Source: Homoserinibacter gongjuensis (GTDB lineage Bacteria; Actinomycetota; Actinomycetes; Actinomycetales; Microbacteriaceae). Taken from it: a stretch of 64,000 nucleotides of DNA. The notes beneath the pieces are model-generated. The model did no database searches. It saw only the letters and a program-made list of their open reading frames with translations, and was not told where the DNA came from. Positions 9,124 through 21,338 of this stretch are shown piece after piece; position 1 is the first letter of the stretch; every line of letters starts with the position of its first letter. Location: the NCBI RefSeq assembly GCF_030161875.1, contig NZ_BSVA01000001.1, positions 310,001 through 374,000 of the forward strand. The letters run 5' to 3'. The translations under genes were made by a program, and so were the position numbers.

Positions 9124-10375
9124 CTAGCCGCCGCTCGTCGGCTCCCTCGCCCGGCGGCGGCGCGCGCCCGCATCCGCACCCGTCGGCACGAGCATCGCCG
9201 CCAGCTCGCGCACCGCCGTGCGGGCGGGCGAACGCGGGGCGGCATCCGCGAGCGGGCGCGCGCCGAGCAGCGCCGCATCAAACGCGGCGGCATCCCATGG
9301 CACGAAAGCCGGACGATCGATGCCACCGAAGCGGGCGAGCGTCTGGCGCACCTGTCCCGCCGGGTTGAGCCCGATCGCGCCCTGCCGCAGCTTGTTGACG
9401 ACGACCGTGACGCCTTCGGGATCGGGCTGCACGAGGTCGAGCAACTCGGCGTGGTCGCGCAGGAAACGCGGGATGCCGACGGGATCGGCCGAGGCGACCG
9501 CGACGATACGGTCGGCGGTGCGCAGCGCCTCGACGCCCGCGGCATTCCGCCGCGGTGCCGCCAGGTCGCTCGCGAGTTCGTCGTCTTGCTCGAGGCTCGC
9601 CGCGACATCGACCACGAGCACCTCGCACCACTGTCGAATGGCCGAGATCGCGCCCGCCACCCGCTCGGGGCCGAGCTCGGGCCAGCGCGCCGGCCGGCCG
9701 ATGCCCGTGAGCACTCGGAACGGATGCCGCAGCCCGCGCGGCGTGACCGCGAGCCGTTCGAGCTGGGCGTCGTCGAGCCCGCCGATACCGGCCAGCCGGC
9801 ACGCCGCCGCGAAGCCGGGCGCCTCGTCCAGCAGGCCGAGGGCGGGGGCGACGGATGCCGCGTGGGTGTCGGCGTCGGCCAGTACGGTGCGCAGACCTGC
9901 TGCGGCGAACTCGGCGGCGAGCGCGATCGCGAGGCTCGTGCGCCCCGGCGCGCCGTGCGGGCCCCACACCGCGACCACGGTGGCGGCGCGACGGGGCTGC
10001 GCGAGCGCGAGAGCGGGTGCGGCCTGCTCGTGCTCTGCAGGCGGCGCGGGCGGCGCGGCCTCCCCTCGAGCAGCCCCCAGCCGGCCGGACCCCCGACGGC
10101 ATCCACGATGCCCGCGCGCGCGGCGTGGCGGTGCTGCTCCTCGTCGTCGGCGACCACGAGCATCCGGATGCCGAGCGCATCAGCCGTCTCGACGAGGCGC
10201 GAGGTGAGGTGCTCGGGGGTGGCCTGCACGACCACGAGCTCGACCGCGAGCTGCGGGAGCCGCACCGCGAGCTCGTCGCCCCCGAGCAGCGGATGAGCAC
10301 CTCGTGACCGTGATAGCCGGCAGTATCGGCGAGGTGCTGCTCGGCGTCGAGAGGCAGGGCGAGGGCTACCCGCAT
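9124..10375 (-). CDS. CpaE/MinD-like ATPase with a variant Walker A
   Basis: ATG at 10375 directly follows the SAF gene stop (TGAGATG). Adding one base at the C runs 10279-10283 and 10062-10065 gives 417 residues: an N-terminal receiver-like region (MRVALALPLDAEQH to ~130), a Pro/Ala linker, and a MinD/ParA-type ATPase. Its P-loop reads GPHGAPGRTSLA, with Arg where ParA proteins have the catalytic Lys; similar GAPGRT loops are familiar in actinobacterial septum-site-like proteins. A later strand VLVVDVAASLEQDDEL fits the Walker B region. CpaE localises pilus machinery, but no CpaF or TadB/C genes are nearby, so the role is open. Confidence 0.72.
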
Positions 10376-10376
10376 C

Positions 10377-11009
10377 TCAGCCGCCCAGCGCGAGGCCTGC
10401 GGGCACCACGGCGAGCGCGTCTCCCGCGGCCTGGGCCTGCAGCACGCGGGCCACCCGGCTGCGCGGCACGAGCACCTCGATCGCGCTGCCACCGGACGAC
10501 ACGAGACCGTCGTCCTCCACGACGCGCACGACCACCGCATCCGGAACGAGCACGACGGGGGCGCCGAAGCCGCGACCCTCGGCATCCGCGGGAGAGGCCC
10601 AGACATCGACCACCGCGCCCGCACGCACGGCCGAGCTCGGCGGGGCGGTGAGCTCGAGCACGAGCGCCGTCGAGCGGATGCCCGACGCATCCCCCACGGC
10701 GGTGCGCGGCAGCAGCTCACCGTCATGCACGGGATGCACGACGATGAGGCCGTCGGCGGGAAGCTCGTCGACGCCGAGGTAGAGACCGTCGGCGCCGTCG
10801 AGCGAGACCTCGCGCTCCACGAGGTCGTCGCGGTCGATGCGATCGCCGGGGCTGAGCGCCGAGGCCGCCGCGTAGACCGTCGTGCGGGCGTCGACCGCGC
10901 CGACGAGCGCGACCACGCCGACCACCGATGCGGCCACGAGTGCGAGTCCGATGAGCAGGCGCACGTCGATCGTGCGGCGTCGTCGCCCGGATGTCGTGAG
11001 GGATGCCAC
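10377..11009 (-). CDS. SAF-domain membrane protein (CpaB/FlgA-like)
   Basis: The start is taken as GTG 11009 (MASLTTSGRRRRT) because GGGGAGGGG lies just upstream; longer in-frame extensions run into the divergent promoter region. The 210-residue protein has one membrane helix at about residues 18-40 and an SAF domain (AASALSPGDRIDRDDLVERE... GELLPRTAV), the fold of CpaB and FlgA. It is coupled to the CpaE-like ATPase (stop and start one base apart), so the two form a small two-gene operon. In Flp pilus systems CpaB is a periplasmic assembly factor; without other pilus genes that function is only a possibility. Confidence 0.8.
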   Translation of the reverse strand: MASLTTSGRRRRTIDVRLLIGLALVAASVVGVVALVGAVDARTTVYAAASALSPGDRIDRDDLVEREVSLDGADGLYLGVDELPADGLIVVHPVHDGELLPRTAVGDASGIRSTALVLELTAPPSSAVRAGAVVDVWASPADAEGRGFGAPVVLVPDAVVVRVVEDDGLVSSGGSAIEVLVPRSRVARVLQAQAAGDALAVVPAGLALGG

Positions 11010-11079
11010 GTGCCCCTCCCCTTCCGCCGCGCCTCGCGGCCCGCCCATCGTGCACCGAGGCGCCCCCGGCGCGGGAGAG

Positions 11080-11088
11080 TTATCCACA
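11080..11088 (+). other. Perfect DnaA-box sequence
   Basis: TTATCCACA, identical to the consensus DnaA box, sits alone between the divergent SAF and HTH genes. No cluster of further boxes or AT-rich unwinding element is visible, so it is not an origin. It could be a DnaA-regulated promoter element or chance. Confidence 0.4.
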
Positions 11089-11138
11089 GGGCCCCCGAAA
11101 CGGGGCCATGGCGCGCGCCCACGACGCATAATCGGGGC

Positions 11139-11399
11139 ATGACAGCGGATGCCACCTCGGGCCTCGGTCGCTTTCTGACCATCGCCGACACCGCCGAGAT
11201 CCTCAACATCTCGGCCGGTCAGGCGTACGCCCTCGTGCGCAGCGGTGAGCTGCCCGCCATCAAGCTCGGCGAGCACGGCCAGTGGCGCATCGAACGCCAC
11301 GTCCTCGAGGCCTACATCGCCGCCCGCTACGAGGAGGCCCGACGGAAGGGCCTCTGGAACCAGGCCGAGTTCACCGATCTGCCCGAGCTGTTCGTCTGA
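11139..11399 (+). CDS. Excisionase-type helix-turn-helix protein
   Basis: An 86-residue protein (MTADATSGLGRFLTIADTAE) with a MerR/excisionase-like winged HTH: FLTIADTAEILNISAGQAYALVRSGELPAIKLGEHGQWRIERHV is the classic pattern of helix, turn, recognition helix and wing. BldC and related actinobacterial DNA-binding proteins share this layout. An upstream CATAAT at about 11126-11131 is only a few bases before the ATG, which would suggest a nearly leaderless mRNA; this is tentative. It is divergent from the SAF/CpaE pair. Target genes are unknown. Confidence 0.82.
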   Translation: MTADATSGLGRFLTIADTAEILNISAGQAYALVRSGELPAIKLGEHGQWRIERHVLEAYIAARYEEARRKGLWNQAEFTDLPELFV

Positions 11400-11420
11400 T
11401 TCTCTTGGCGCGGCGATAAT

Positions 11421-11568
11421 CCGCCGCGCTCGGCCGATCGGCCGGCCGTGCGCGAACGCCCGGCCGATCGAGTGCCGACACCCTCAACCCCCACACGATC
11501 CGCCGCGCTCGGCCGATCGGGTGCCGACACCCTCATCCCCACACGATCCGCCGCGCTCGGCCGATCGG
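11421..11568. repeat. 48/49-bp tandem repeat with an additional partial copy
   Basis: Two adjacent copies (11472-11520 and 11521-11568) each begin GTGCCGACACCCTCA and end in a 21-bp unit beginning CCGCCGCGCTCGG. A third copy of the 21-bp unit is at 11421-11441. The copies differ by one substitution and one base of a C run. The flanks GTGCGCGAACGCC also recur on both sides. It lies between convergent genes. Confidence 0.85.
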
Positions 11569-11588
11569 CCGACGTGCGCGAACGCCGG

Positions 11589-12197
11589 CTACGCGCGCAC
11601 GCGCACGATCGCGTCGAAGGGCACGAGGCGGATCCGACGCACGACGCGATCGCGGCGCGGCTCGCCGGGCTCGTGCTCGGCGAGATCCAGGTGGTCGCGG
11701 GCGACGCGGTCGATGGTGCCCGTGACGGTGCCGGTGCGGGTGCGCAGCTCGATGCCGGCCCGGCGACGGCAGAGATCGCGCAGCACGAAGGCGAGCCCCA
11801 ACCTGCTCGACAGGTCGGGCAGGGCCTCGCTCGGCGGCGGGCGCAGCCCGAGCTCGAGCTGATCGCGTTCCGGCGTCACCCCCACGATCGCGGCGACGGG
11901 CACGACCACGGCGTGCCGAGCGGCGCCCACGGTCACCTCGCCCGCGATCCAGTCCCGGCCCGACGACTCCACCCGCAGTGCGAGCGTCTCGCCGTCGGCG
12001 AGGATGAGGCCGACCGCTGCTCCGGCGCGTGCCATCGCCATGATCCGATCGCGCAGGCCGATACGCCCGAGCCGCAGCCGCTCCTCTTCGGCGGCGAGCT
12101 CCTGACGCTCGACGTCGAGCTCATGCTCGAGTCGTCCCTCGAGGTCGGCGAACAGCTCATCCCAGCGCACGAGGCGACCGTAACCGGCGTGCGTCAT
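11589..12197 (-). CDS. Conserved-looking hypothetical protein
   Basis: A 202-residue protein (MTHAGYGRLVRWDELFADLE) with an N-terminal acidic helix likely to form a coiled coil (residues 13-45: LEGRLEHELDVERQELAAEE), then beta-rich segments (VGLILADGETLALRVESSG; AIVGVTPERDQLELGLR; GTVTGTIDRVARDHLDLAE) that look like small barrel units binding or sensing something. No catalytic motif and no membrane helix. I do not recognise the family. It is convergent with the HTH gene and divergent from the Rv3235-family gene. Confidence 0.75.
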   Translation of the reverse strand: MTHAGYGRLVRWDELFADLEGRLEHELDVERQELAAEEERLRLGRIGLRDRIMAMARAGAAVGLILADGETLALRVESSGRDWIAGEVTVGAARHAVVVPVAAIVGVTPERDQLELGLRPPPSEALPDLSSRLGLAFVLRDLCRRRAGIELRTRTGTVTGTIDRVARDHLDLAEHEPGEPRRDRVVRRIRLVPFDAIVRVRA

Positions 12198-12272
12198 CCG
12201 CCGTCATAGTTCTCCACAGGCTGCTCCGACATCTCGACACGAAAAGTATTCATATGCCAAGGTGATCGGCGT

Positions 12273-12287
12273 CCCCCGTTACGGGGG
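12273..12287. repeat. Short perfect palindrome upstream of the Rv3235-family gene
   Basis: CCCCCGTTACGGGGG, 7-bp arms around one base, in the divergent intergenic region between the hypothetical (11589-12197) and the Rv3235-family gene. It could be an operator for either gene; there is no direct evidence. Confidence 0.5.
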
Positions 12288-12338
12288 CAGACGGGGCGGC
12301 CGGATGCGCGGCGGCGGAAGGGATGGCGATGCGCGCCA

Positions 12339-12769
12339 GTGAGACGGCGAGAATCGACGGCACAGTTCGAGCACTCCCCATATCTGCCGAGCGACGACCT
12401 CTTCGGTCGTCAGCCGGCCTCGGCGGGCGAGTTACCCGATCCCCGGCCGCTGCTCGAGAATCTCACGCGCTGCGTCATCGAGATCATCGCGGGCGCCCGC
12501 GATCTCGAGCAGATCGCCCGCTGGGTCGACGACAGCGTCTACACGAAGCTGCTCAAGCGCGTCGTGGTGTCGGCGCAGGCGCGTCAGGCCGCGCGGCGCC
12601 CCGCGACGCGACCCGTCATCACGCTCGGCAATGTGACGGTGTGCGAACCGCGCGACGGCGTCGTCGAGGCGGTCATCATCGTGCACAGCCGGATGCGCAC
12701 GCGCGCCGTCGCGATCCGGCTCGAGGACTCGACCGACGGTGGCGCGCCACCTCGATCCACGTGCTGTAG
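12339..12769 (+). CDS. Rv3235-family protein
   Basis: GTG start at 12339 gives [20 protein letters not shown]. Adding one G at 12725-12726 restores the conserved end [13 protein letters not shown] (143 residues). Features: a short disordered N-terminus, then one alpha/beta domain ([22 protein letters not shown]... [37 protein letters not shown]). Proteins of this kind sit beside secA in many actinobacteria, as here, where it is convergent with secA. The domain has a SecA-neighbour distribution but no established biochemical role that I know. Confidence 0.8.
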
Positions 12770-12799
12770 CGCCGGCCCGCCGGACCCCCACCAGTGGCC

Positions 12800-15598
<2,799 letters not shown>

Positions 15599-15690
15599 GA
15601 ATGGCCTCCTGTCCGGGTTCCGGGCACGCGGGAGCGCCCTTGACCTGGACAGCCTAGTCGTCTCGGGCCTGGGAAGGCGGTGAGCCGTGG

Positions 15691-15776
15691 GGGTTTCGAG
15701 ACGCCCGCTGCGCGGGCTCCTCAACCAGCGCGGGGTGCCGCTGATTGAGGAGCGGCGCAGCCGCGTCTCGAAATCA
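15691..15776. repeat. Palindromic repeat units 3 and 4, head-to-head
   Basis: Unit 3 (15691-15726): GGTTTCGAGACG, stem GCCCGC-TGC-GCGGGC, CTCCTCAACC. Unit 4 (15741-15776, opposite orientation): outer arms CTGATT / AATCAG, inner GCGGC-GCA-GCCGC, with the same TTTCGAGACG and CTCCTCAA blocks. In unit 4 the outer arms read GATT/AATC instead of GGTT/AACC, so both sides changed together. The pair fills the gap between the secA leader and the hpf stop; the hpf TGA (15774-15776) is at the edge of unit 4. Confidence 0.88.
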
Positions 15777-16439
15777 GCCCGCTGTGGCGTGCGCGAGCGC
15801 CGCCACCTCCGTGTCGAGCTTGATGACGCCGTAGTCCCAGCCCTTGCGGCGATACACGACGCTGGGCTTGTCGGTACGGGCGTCGATGAAGAGGAAGAAG
15901 TCGTGCCCGACGAGCTCCATGCGGTCGACGGCCTCCTCGGCCGTCATGAGCTCGGCGGGGAACTCCTTCTCACGGATGACGACGGGGCTCCAGTCGTCGC
16001 TCGCCTCCTCCTCCACCACCGGAACGGAGCCCGTGGCGACCTTCTCGATCACCTCGGCCGTCGCGGGCACGACGTCGACGACGCTGAAGCCGTCGGCGGC
16101 GGCCTCACGCAACGAGGTGGGACGACGCTGACCGCGGTGCACCTTCTTGCGGTCCTTCGCCTGGCGGATGCGCTCGACGAGCTTGTCGTAGGCGAGGTCG
16201 AAGGCGGCGTACTTGTCGGCGGCGCCGGCCTCGGCGCGCACGATCGGTCCGGGGCCGATGAGCGTCAATTCGATGCGATCGCCGTCGGCAGCACCGCGGC
16301 TCTCGTGATGACGCACGAGCTTGATCTCGAGGGCGAGTGCGCGCGGTGCGAGGTGCTCGACCTTCTCGGCCTTCTCGCTGACGTAATCCTCGAAACGATC
16401 CGGGATCCCAACGTTGCGTCCGGTGATGGTGACATCCAT
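15774..16439 (-). CDS. hpf: Ribosome hibernation promoting factor, long form
   Basis: A 221-residue S30EA-family protein ([20 protein letters not shown]), with AGGAGG in the leader. The N-terminal ribosome-binding domain spans residues 1-100 (ending [18 protein letters not shown]), a linker follows, and the C-terminal domain ([34 protein letters not shown]) is the dimerisation part that makes 100S ribosomes. It lies between comF and secA as in other actinobacteria. In mycobacteria the equivalent gene answers to hypoxia and stress regulators; no such operator is evident here. Confidence 0.95.
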   Translation of the reverse strand: MDVTITGRNVGIPDRFEDYVSEKAEKVEHLAPRALALEIKLVRHHESRGAADGDRIELTLIGPGPIVRAEAGAADKYAAFDLAYDKLVERIRQAKDRKKVHRGQRRPTSLREAAADGFSVVDVVPATAEVIEKVATGSVPVVEEEASDDWSPVVIREKEFPAELMTAEEAVDRMELVGHDFFLFIDARTDKPSVVYRRKGWDYGVIKLDTEVAALAHATAG

Positions 16440-16535
16440 GGCGGCCTCCTGATCCGGCCCGAAGTGCCGCCTATGGATCAGGCGGTCGTCTCCTTCGCGC
16501 CTTTAGGGCCACCGTAGCCCGGGCCCCGCACTTTG

Positions 16536-17237
16536 TCACTGGGCGGTCGCTGAGGCTTCCGTGCGCGGACGCCCGGAGCGTCCGCGCAGCGGCGTGGCGG
16601 CGATCACGACGGCCCCGAGCACCTCGCCACCCGCATCCCGAAGGGCTCGCGCCGCCTCGCCGATCGTGGCTCCCGTGGTGACGACATCGTCGACGAGCAG
16701 GAAGGTGCGGCCATCGAGCCGCCCTCGCGCGCGATGCACCCCGCGCAGGTTGGCACGGCGTGCCTCGCGGCCGAGACCCTTCTGCACGTCGTGCGGGCGC
16801 GCGGCCCGCAGCACGCGCGCGTCACGGTATCCGGTACGTGCGAGCACGAGGCGCACCGGATCGAAGCCGCGCCGGCGGTAGGCGGCGCGCGTCGAGGGCA
16901 CGGCGCACAGCTCCACGACGGGCGACGCGGAGGCGGTGTCGGCGAGGGCGTCCGCGAGCGCCTCGGCGAGCAGCGCGGCCAGCGCGCTCGCAAGCCCCGT
17001 GCGCCCCTGCTTGCAGGCGAGCACGACGCGCCGCACCAGGCCGTCGTAGACCGCCCCGGCGTACACCGGGATGCCGCCCGGCGCGGTCGTACGGACCGGC
17101 GTGGGGGCGAGACGCATCCGGCACACGGCGCACAGCTCGCGCCCCTCGGTCTCGCACCCGGCGCATCGGGTGGGCAGCACGAGCGCGAGGGCGTCGAGCA
17201 GGGCGTCGAGAAGGGCGTCGCGGATGCCGTGTCGCAT
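16536..17237 (-). CDS. comF: ComF-family phosphoribosyltransferase-like protein
   Basis: Start taken as ATG 17237 (MRHGIRDALLDALLDALA); an upstream in-frame GTG would add 14 residues with no better leader. The 233-residue protein has the ComF zinc-knuckle pattern (LPTRCAGCETEGRELCAVCRMRL) and a phosphoribosyl-binding loop FLLVDDVVTTGATIGEA near residue 190. In competent bacteria ComF helps DNA uptake; in actinobacteria its role is unclear. It lies between lpqB and hpf in the standard order. Confidence 0.9.
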   Translation of the reverse strand: MRHGIRDALLDALLDALALVLPTRCAGCETEGRELCAVCRMRLAPTPVRTTAPGGIPVYAGAVYDGLVRRVVLACKQGRTGLASALAALLAEALADALADTASASPVVELCAVPSTRAAYRRRGFDPVRLVLARTGYRDARVLRAARPHDVQKGLGREARRANLRGVHRARGRLDGRTFLLVDDVVTTGATIGEAARALRDAGGEVLGAVVIAATPLRGRSGRPRTEASATAQ

Positions 17238-17300
17238 GCCGCGATCCTGGCGCGACGCGCGATGCGGGCGCGGCCCCACCCCCGCATCCGGGGATAACTC

Positions 17301-18976
17301 CTACTGCTGGGTGGCGAGGAAGGAGGCGAGGATGCCCGTCTCCTGCCAGCCGCCGCTCGAGTTGCGGCGCCACACCGCGCCGTCGGCGTCGCGCACACGC
17401 ATGCCGTCGACGAAGTTGCCGCCCACGAGCTGCACGCCGCCCGTGAGGCGGCCCGCGGGCTCGCGGCGCCCCCGATGTGGTAGAGGTCGACCCGTGCCTC
17501 GTCGCCGTCGTGCGACAGGGCCGCGACGGTCGAGGAGTCCACCCAGCTCGCGTCGATGAGCGAGGTCGACGCGACCGAGAGGCTCAGGGGGTCGCCGAAG
17601 CCCGTCGGCACACCGTCGCCGTCGCGCACGATGCCGGCGATCGTGAGGGCCGGCCCGCCCACGCCCTGCGTCGCGATCAGCAGACGGGCACCATCGCGCG
17701 AGACCTTCGCGGCGAGGATCGCGCCGTCGAGGTTCGGCGCGGGCATCTCATGCACGCCCCCGCCGGGTCGATCGCGCGGATGCTGTCGGCATGGTCGCCG
17801 ACGGCGGTCCAGACGAACCCGCGCGCGTCGATGCTCGGGTCGATGAGCCCGGCACGACCGTCGACGAGCACGGGGGCCTCGTCGACCGCCACGCGCCACA
17901 CCCCTGCGCGTTGCGCACCGCTGCGACCTCGGCATCTCGCCCGAGCGTCGCCCCGAGCGGCCCGAGCTGCTGCACCGACTCGCTGATGCCCGGCACCGGA
18001 TCGGTCGTCGAGGCCGTCAGATACCCGAAGCCGCCCTCGGCGAGCCCCAGCGGGTCGGACTTGGCCAGGAACGACGACTCGGCGGTCTTGCCGCTCGATA
18101 CCTCGATCGGGAACCCGCCCGCCGTCATCTGCACGGCCTTCACCTCGCCGAGCGCCAGCAGACTCACCCGCAACTGCTGCTGCATGCGCCACCGGGTGTC
18201 GGCATCCTGGCCACCCGCCTCCGCCGACAGCGCCACGGTCGCCGTGCCGCTCTCGACCGTCACCCCGTCGGTCTCGAGCTTGGAGCCCGTCGGGAACGAG
18301 GTGATGAGCACCCCGTTCTGATACCACGGGGCCGGCCCGGCGAGCAGTTGACGCACGATGCGCTCGGCGCGGGTCGCCGTGTCGGGGAACCAGCGCACGT
18401 CCGGCACGAGCGCGGTTCCGCTGGGGTCGAAGAAGTACAGCGGATACGCCACGAAGCTGCGCTCGAAGCCGCGGTTGGAGAGCACCGTGCCCTTGGGCGC
18501 CGCCGAGATGCGCCACTCCCCGTCGTCGTTGAGCGCGAACTCGTAGTCGAGCGCCTGCGGTTCCGCGGGTCGCAGCTCCTTGTAGACGCCCGTCTCATCG
18601 ACGGTCGCCTGCACGGTCGCGGCGATGCGCAAACGGTCGTCGCCCCCGTTCGGCTCGGGCGACATCGGGGAGTCGGTCACGCGCACGAGGAAGTCGGCAA
18701 CCACTCCGCACGGAACTCGTCGCTGAGGAAGAGCCGCGCGATGCTGTAGTTGTTCTGCGGCGCGCGCTGCGCCGCGAGGAAGCCGGCGAGCACCTCCGCG
18801 GGCGTCTGGCCGTCCTGCGGCCCGTCGGGGAGGGTCAGCAGCCGGTCGTCGGAGGTGTCGTCGCCGATCGTGAAGGTGCCGACCGGGCCGCTGGTCGGGA
18901 TGCCGGCGCACCCGGTCAGGGCGAGCGCTGCGGCGAGCACACCACCCGCGAGCGTGAGCATCCGGCGCCTCATCAT
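17301..18976 (-). CDS. lpqB: Lipoprotein LpqB
   Basis: ATG at 18976 overlaps the mtrB stop (ATGA). A lipobox ends at Cys23 (ALALTGC). The N-terminal LpqB domain is followed by a beta-propeller-like C-terminal half ending LASFLATQQ. Adding one base at 18701-18702, 17901-17904, 17757-17761 and 17469-17473 gives exactly 560 codons, normal for the family. LpqB sits outside the membrane and interacts with the sensor MtrB to tune MtrAB signalling, as shown in mycobacteria. Four frameshifts in one gene with perfect length recovery argue for sequencing error. Confidence 0.9.
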
Positions 18977-20558
18977 GCCGCCACCTCCGTGTCGGGCGGC
19001 AGCGGGAGCGGCGAGAGGCCGCCGAGCTCGTCGCCGCTGTGTCGCGGCAGCGTCAGGCGGAAGCAGCTGCCCTCGCCGAGCTCCGACCACACCGCGAGCT
19101 CACCGCCGTGCAGAGCGGCATCCTCGAGCGAGATCGCGAGCCCGAGCCCCGTGCCGCCCGTCGTGCGCTGGCGGGACGGATCGGCACGCCAGAAGCGGTC
19201 GAAGACACGATCCACATCGGCAGGCGACATGCCGACGCCGTAGTCGCGCACGGCGATCGCGACGGCGCGCTCGTCGGAGTCGACATAGACCACGATGGGC
19301 TTCGCCTCGCCGTGATCGATCGCGTTGCCGAGCAGGTTCTGCATGATGCGCCGCACCCGGCGGGCGTCGATGTCGGCCTCGAAGTAGCCGCCGGGGGCGA
19401 CGAGCCGGATCTCGCTGCCCTTGCCGTGGGCGAGCGGCTCGACGGCCGCGATCGACTCCTCGACGAGCCGCACGACGTTGGTCGGGTCGGTCTCGAGGTC
19501 GACGGCGCCCGCGTCGTAGCGGCTCATCTCGAGCAGGTCGGCGAGCATGAGCTCGAAGCGCCCGATCTGGGTGTGCAGCAGCTCGGCGGTCCGCGCGGTC
19601 GGGGGCGGGAAGTCCTCGCGCTGGTCGTAGAGCACGTCGCCCGCGAGACGGATCGTGGTGAGCGGTGTGCGCAACTCGTGCGACACATCCGAGACGAAGC
19701 GCTGCTGCACACGCGAGAGGTCGGCCAGCTGCCGGATCTGACGCTGCAGGCTGTCGGCCATGCGGTTGAACGAGCGCGCGAGGGTCGCGAGCTCGTCCTG
19801 ACCCTTCACCGGCAGCCGCTCTTCGAGCTGCCCCGCCGCGAGCTTCTCGGACGCGTTGGCCGCGACCCGCACCGGGCCGACCACGAGTCGCACGACGAGG
19901 TACGCGACACCGCCGAACAGCAGCACGAGCGCCATCCCGGCCGCGATGAGGATGCCCTGCACGAAGTCGAGAGTCTGCTGCACGTCGGCGAGGTCGTAGA
20001 CGAGGTAGAGCTCGAAGACTCCCCGGCGACGGTGTCGATGTGCGCACCCGTCGTGATGCCCGGATCGGTGCCCGCCTCGGTCGGGATCGCGACAGGCTGC
20101 CAGGCGATCTCGCTGCCGTCGCCCTCCGCGACCGTCTCGGCGAGGCGTTGCGAGACGAAGGTCCTCTCGAAGTCGGCGGTGCTCACACGCGGGTCGATGA
20201 CGTTCGGCACCTGACTCTGCCCGGGCGTGCGCAGGAAGCCGAGGTAGCTCGCGGTCGTGGAGCGCTGCACCGAGTCGAGAGCGGAGTCGGCCGTGGCCTG
20301 CACGTCGCCCGCATCCCCCAGCTCGGAGGCGTTCGTGAAGGTGCGCTGCGCCTGCTCGGCCGCGCGTGCCGCCTCCGCGAGCACCTGATCACGGCGGGAG
20401 TCGAAGAGATTGGTGCGCACCGAGGTCGAGATGACGACGCCGACGACCGTGACGGCGATCGCCGACAGCAGCACCGTGATGACGATCGTGCGAGCGCGCA
20501 GCGACCCGCGCCAGAGATGAACGAGACGATCCCGCCAGGCGCGCCAGTCCCATCTCAC
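18973..20558 (-). CDS. mtrB: Sensor histidine kinase MtrB
   Basis: GTG at 20558 gives MRWDWRAWRDRLVHLW. The 528-residue kinase has two membrane helices (residues ~24-46 and ~190-215) flanking an extracellular domain, a HAMP domain (VVGPVRVAANASEKLAAGQL), an H-box FVSDVSHELRTPLTTIR, an N-box GNAIDHG and G-boxes DYGVGMSP and GGTGLGLAIS. One C added at 20021-20024 joins the two frames. MtrAB is the conserved actinobacterial two-component system for cell-wall homeostasis, osmostress and division. Neighbours mtrA (10 bp upstream) and lpqB (overlapping) confirm the assignment. Confidence 0.94.
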
Positions 20559-20567
20559 GGTCGCACC

Positions 20568-21247
20568 CTATGTGACGGCTCCTGCGCGGTACCCGACCCC
20601 GCGCACGGTGGTGACGATGCGCGGGTTGTCGGGGTCGTGCTCGACCTTCGCCCGCAGGCGCTGCACGTGCACGTTCACGAGCCGCGTGTCGGCCTTGTAG
20701 TGGTAGCCCCACACCTGCTCGAGCAGCATCTCGCGCGTGAACACCTGCTGGGGCTTGGCGGCGAGCGCGAGCAGCAGCTGGAACTCGAGAGGGTGAGGTT
20801 GATGCGCTCGTCGCCGCGGCGCACCTCGTGGCCGGCGACGTCGATCACGAGGTCGCCCACCTGGATGCGCTCGGTCGTGTCGGGCAGCGCGGGTCGCAGG
20901 CGGGCCCGGATGCGCGCCACGAGCTCCTTGGGGTTGAACGGCTTCACGACGTAGTCGTCGGCACCCGACTCGAGTCCCTGCACGACGTCCGTCGGCTCGC
21001 CCTTGGCCGTCAGCATGATGATGGGGACGCCGCTCTCGCCGCGCACCGTGCGGCACACCTCGAGGCCGCTCATCCCGGGAAGCATGAGGTCGAGCAGCAC
21101 GAGGTCGGGGCGCTCGCCGCGGAAGGAGTCGATGGCCGCCTTGCCGTCCGCCGCGAACAGCGGGTCGTATCCCTCACCACGAAGGATGATGCCGATCATC
21201 TCGGCGATCGCCGGGTCGTCGTCGACCACGAGAATGCGCGCGTTCAT
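20568..21247 (-). CDS. mtrA: Response regulator MtrA
   Basis: 226 residues (MNARILVVDDDPAIAEMI): receiver domain with phospho-acceptor Asp53, acidic pocket Asp10/11 and Lys102, then an OmpR-type winged helix (RINLTPLEFQLLLALA to GVGYRAGAV). One C added at 20791-20793 restores LTPLEFQ. MtrA binds direct-repeat boxes in promoters for cell-wall hydrolases and replication genes in other actinobacteria. It heads the mtrA-mtrB-lpqB operon. Confidence 0.95.
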
Positions 21248-21338
21248 GGACCTCGTTCGTTCCGTGTGCCCCGGGGCGGGGTGGTTCGCTTGACCCCAGG
21301 GTAGTGGCGGGCCCGAGACTCGTCACACCTCGCCGTGA

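Noticed and set aside
11421..11568. CRISPR array
   Set aside because: Only two full tandem copies without unique spacers and no cas genes.
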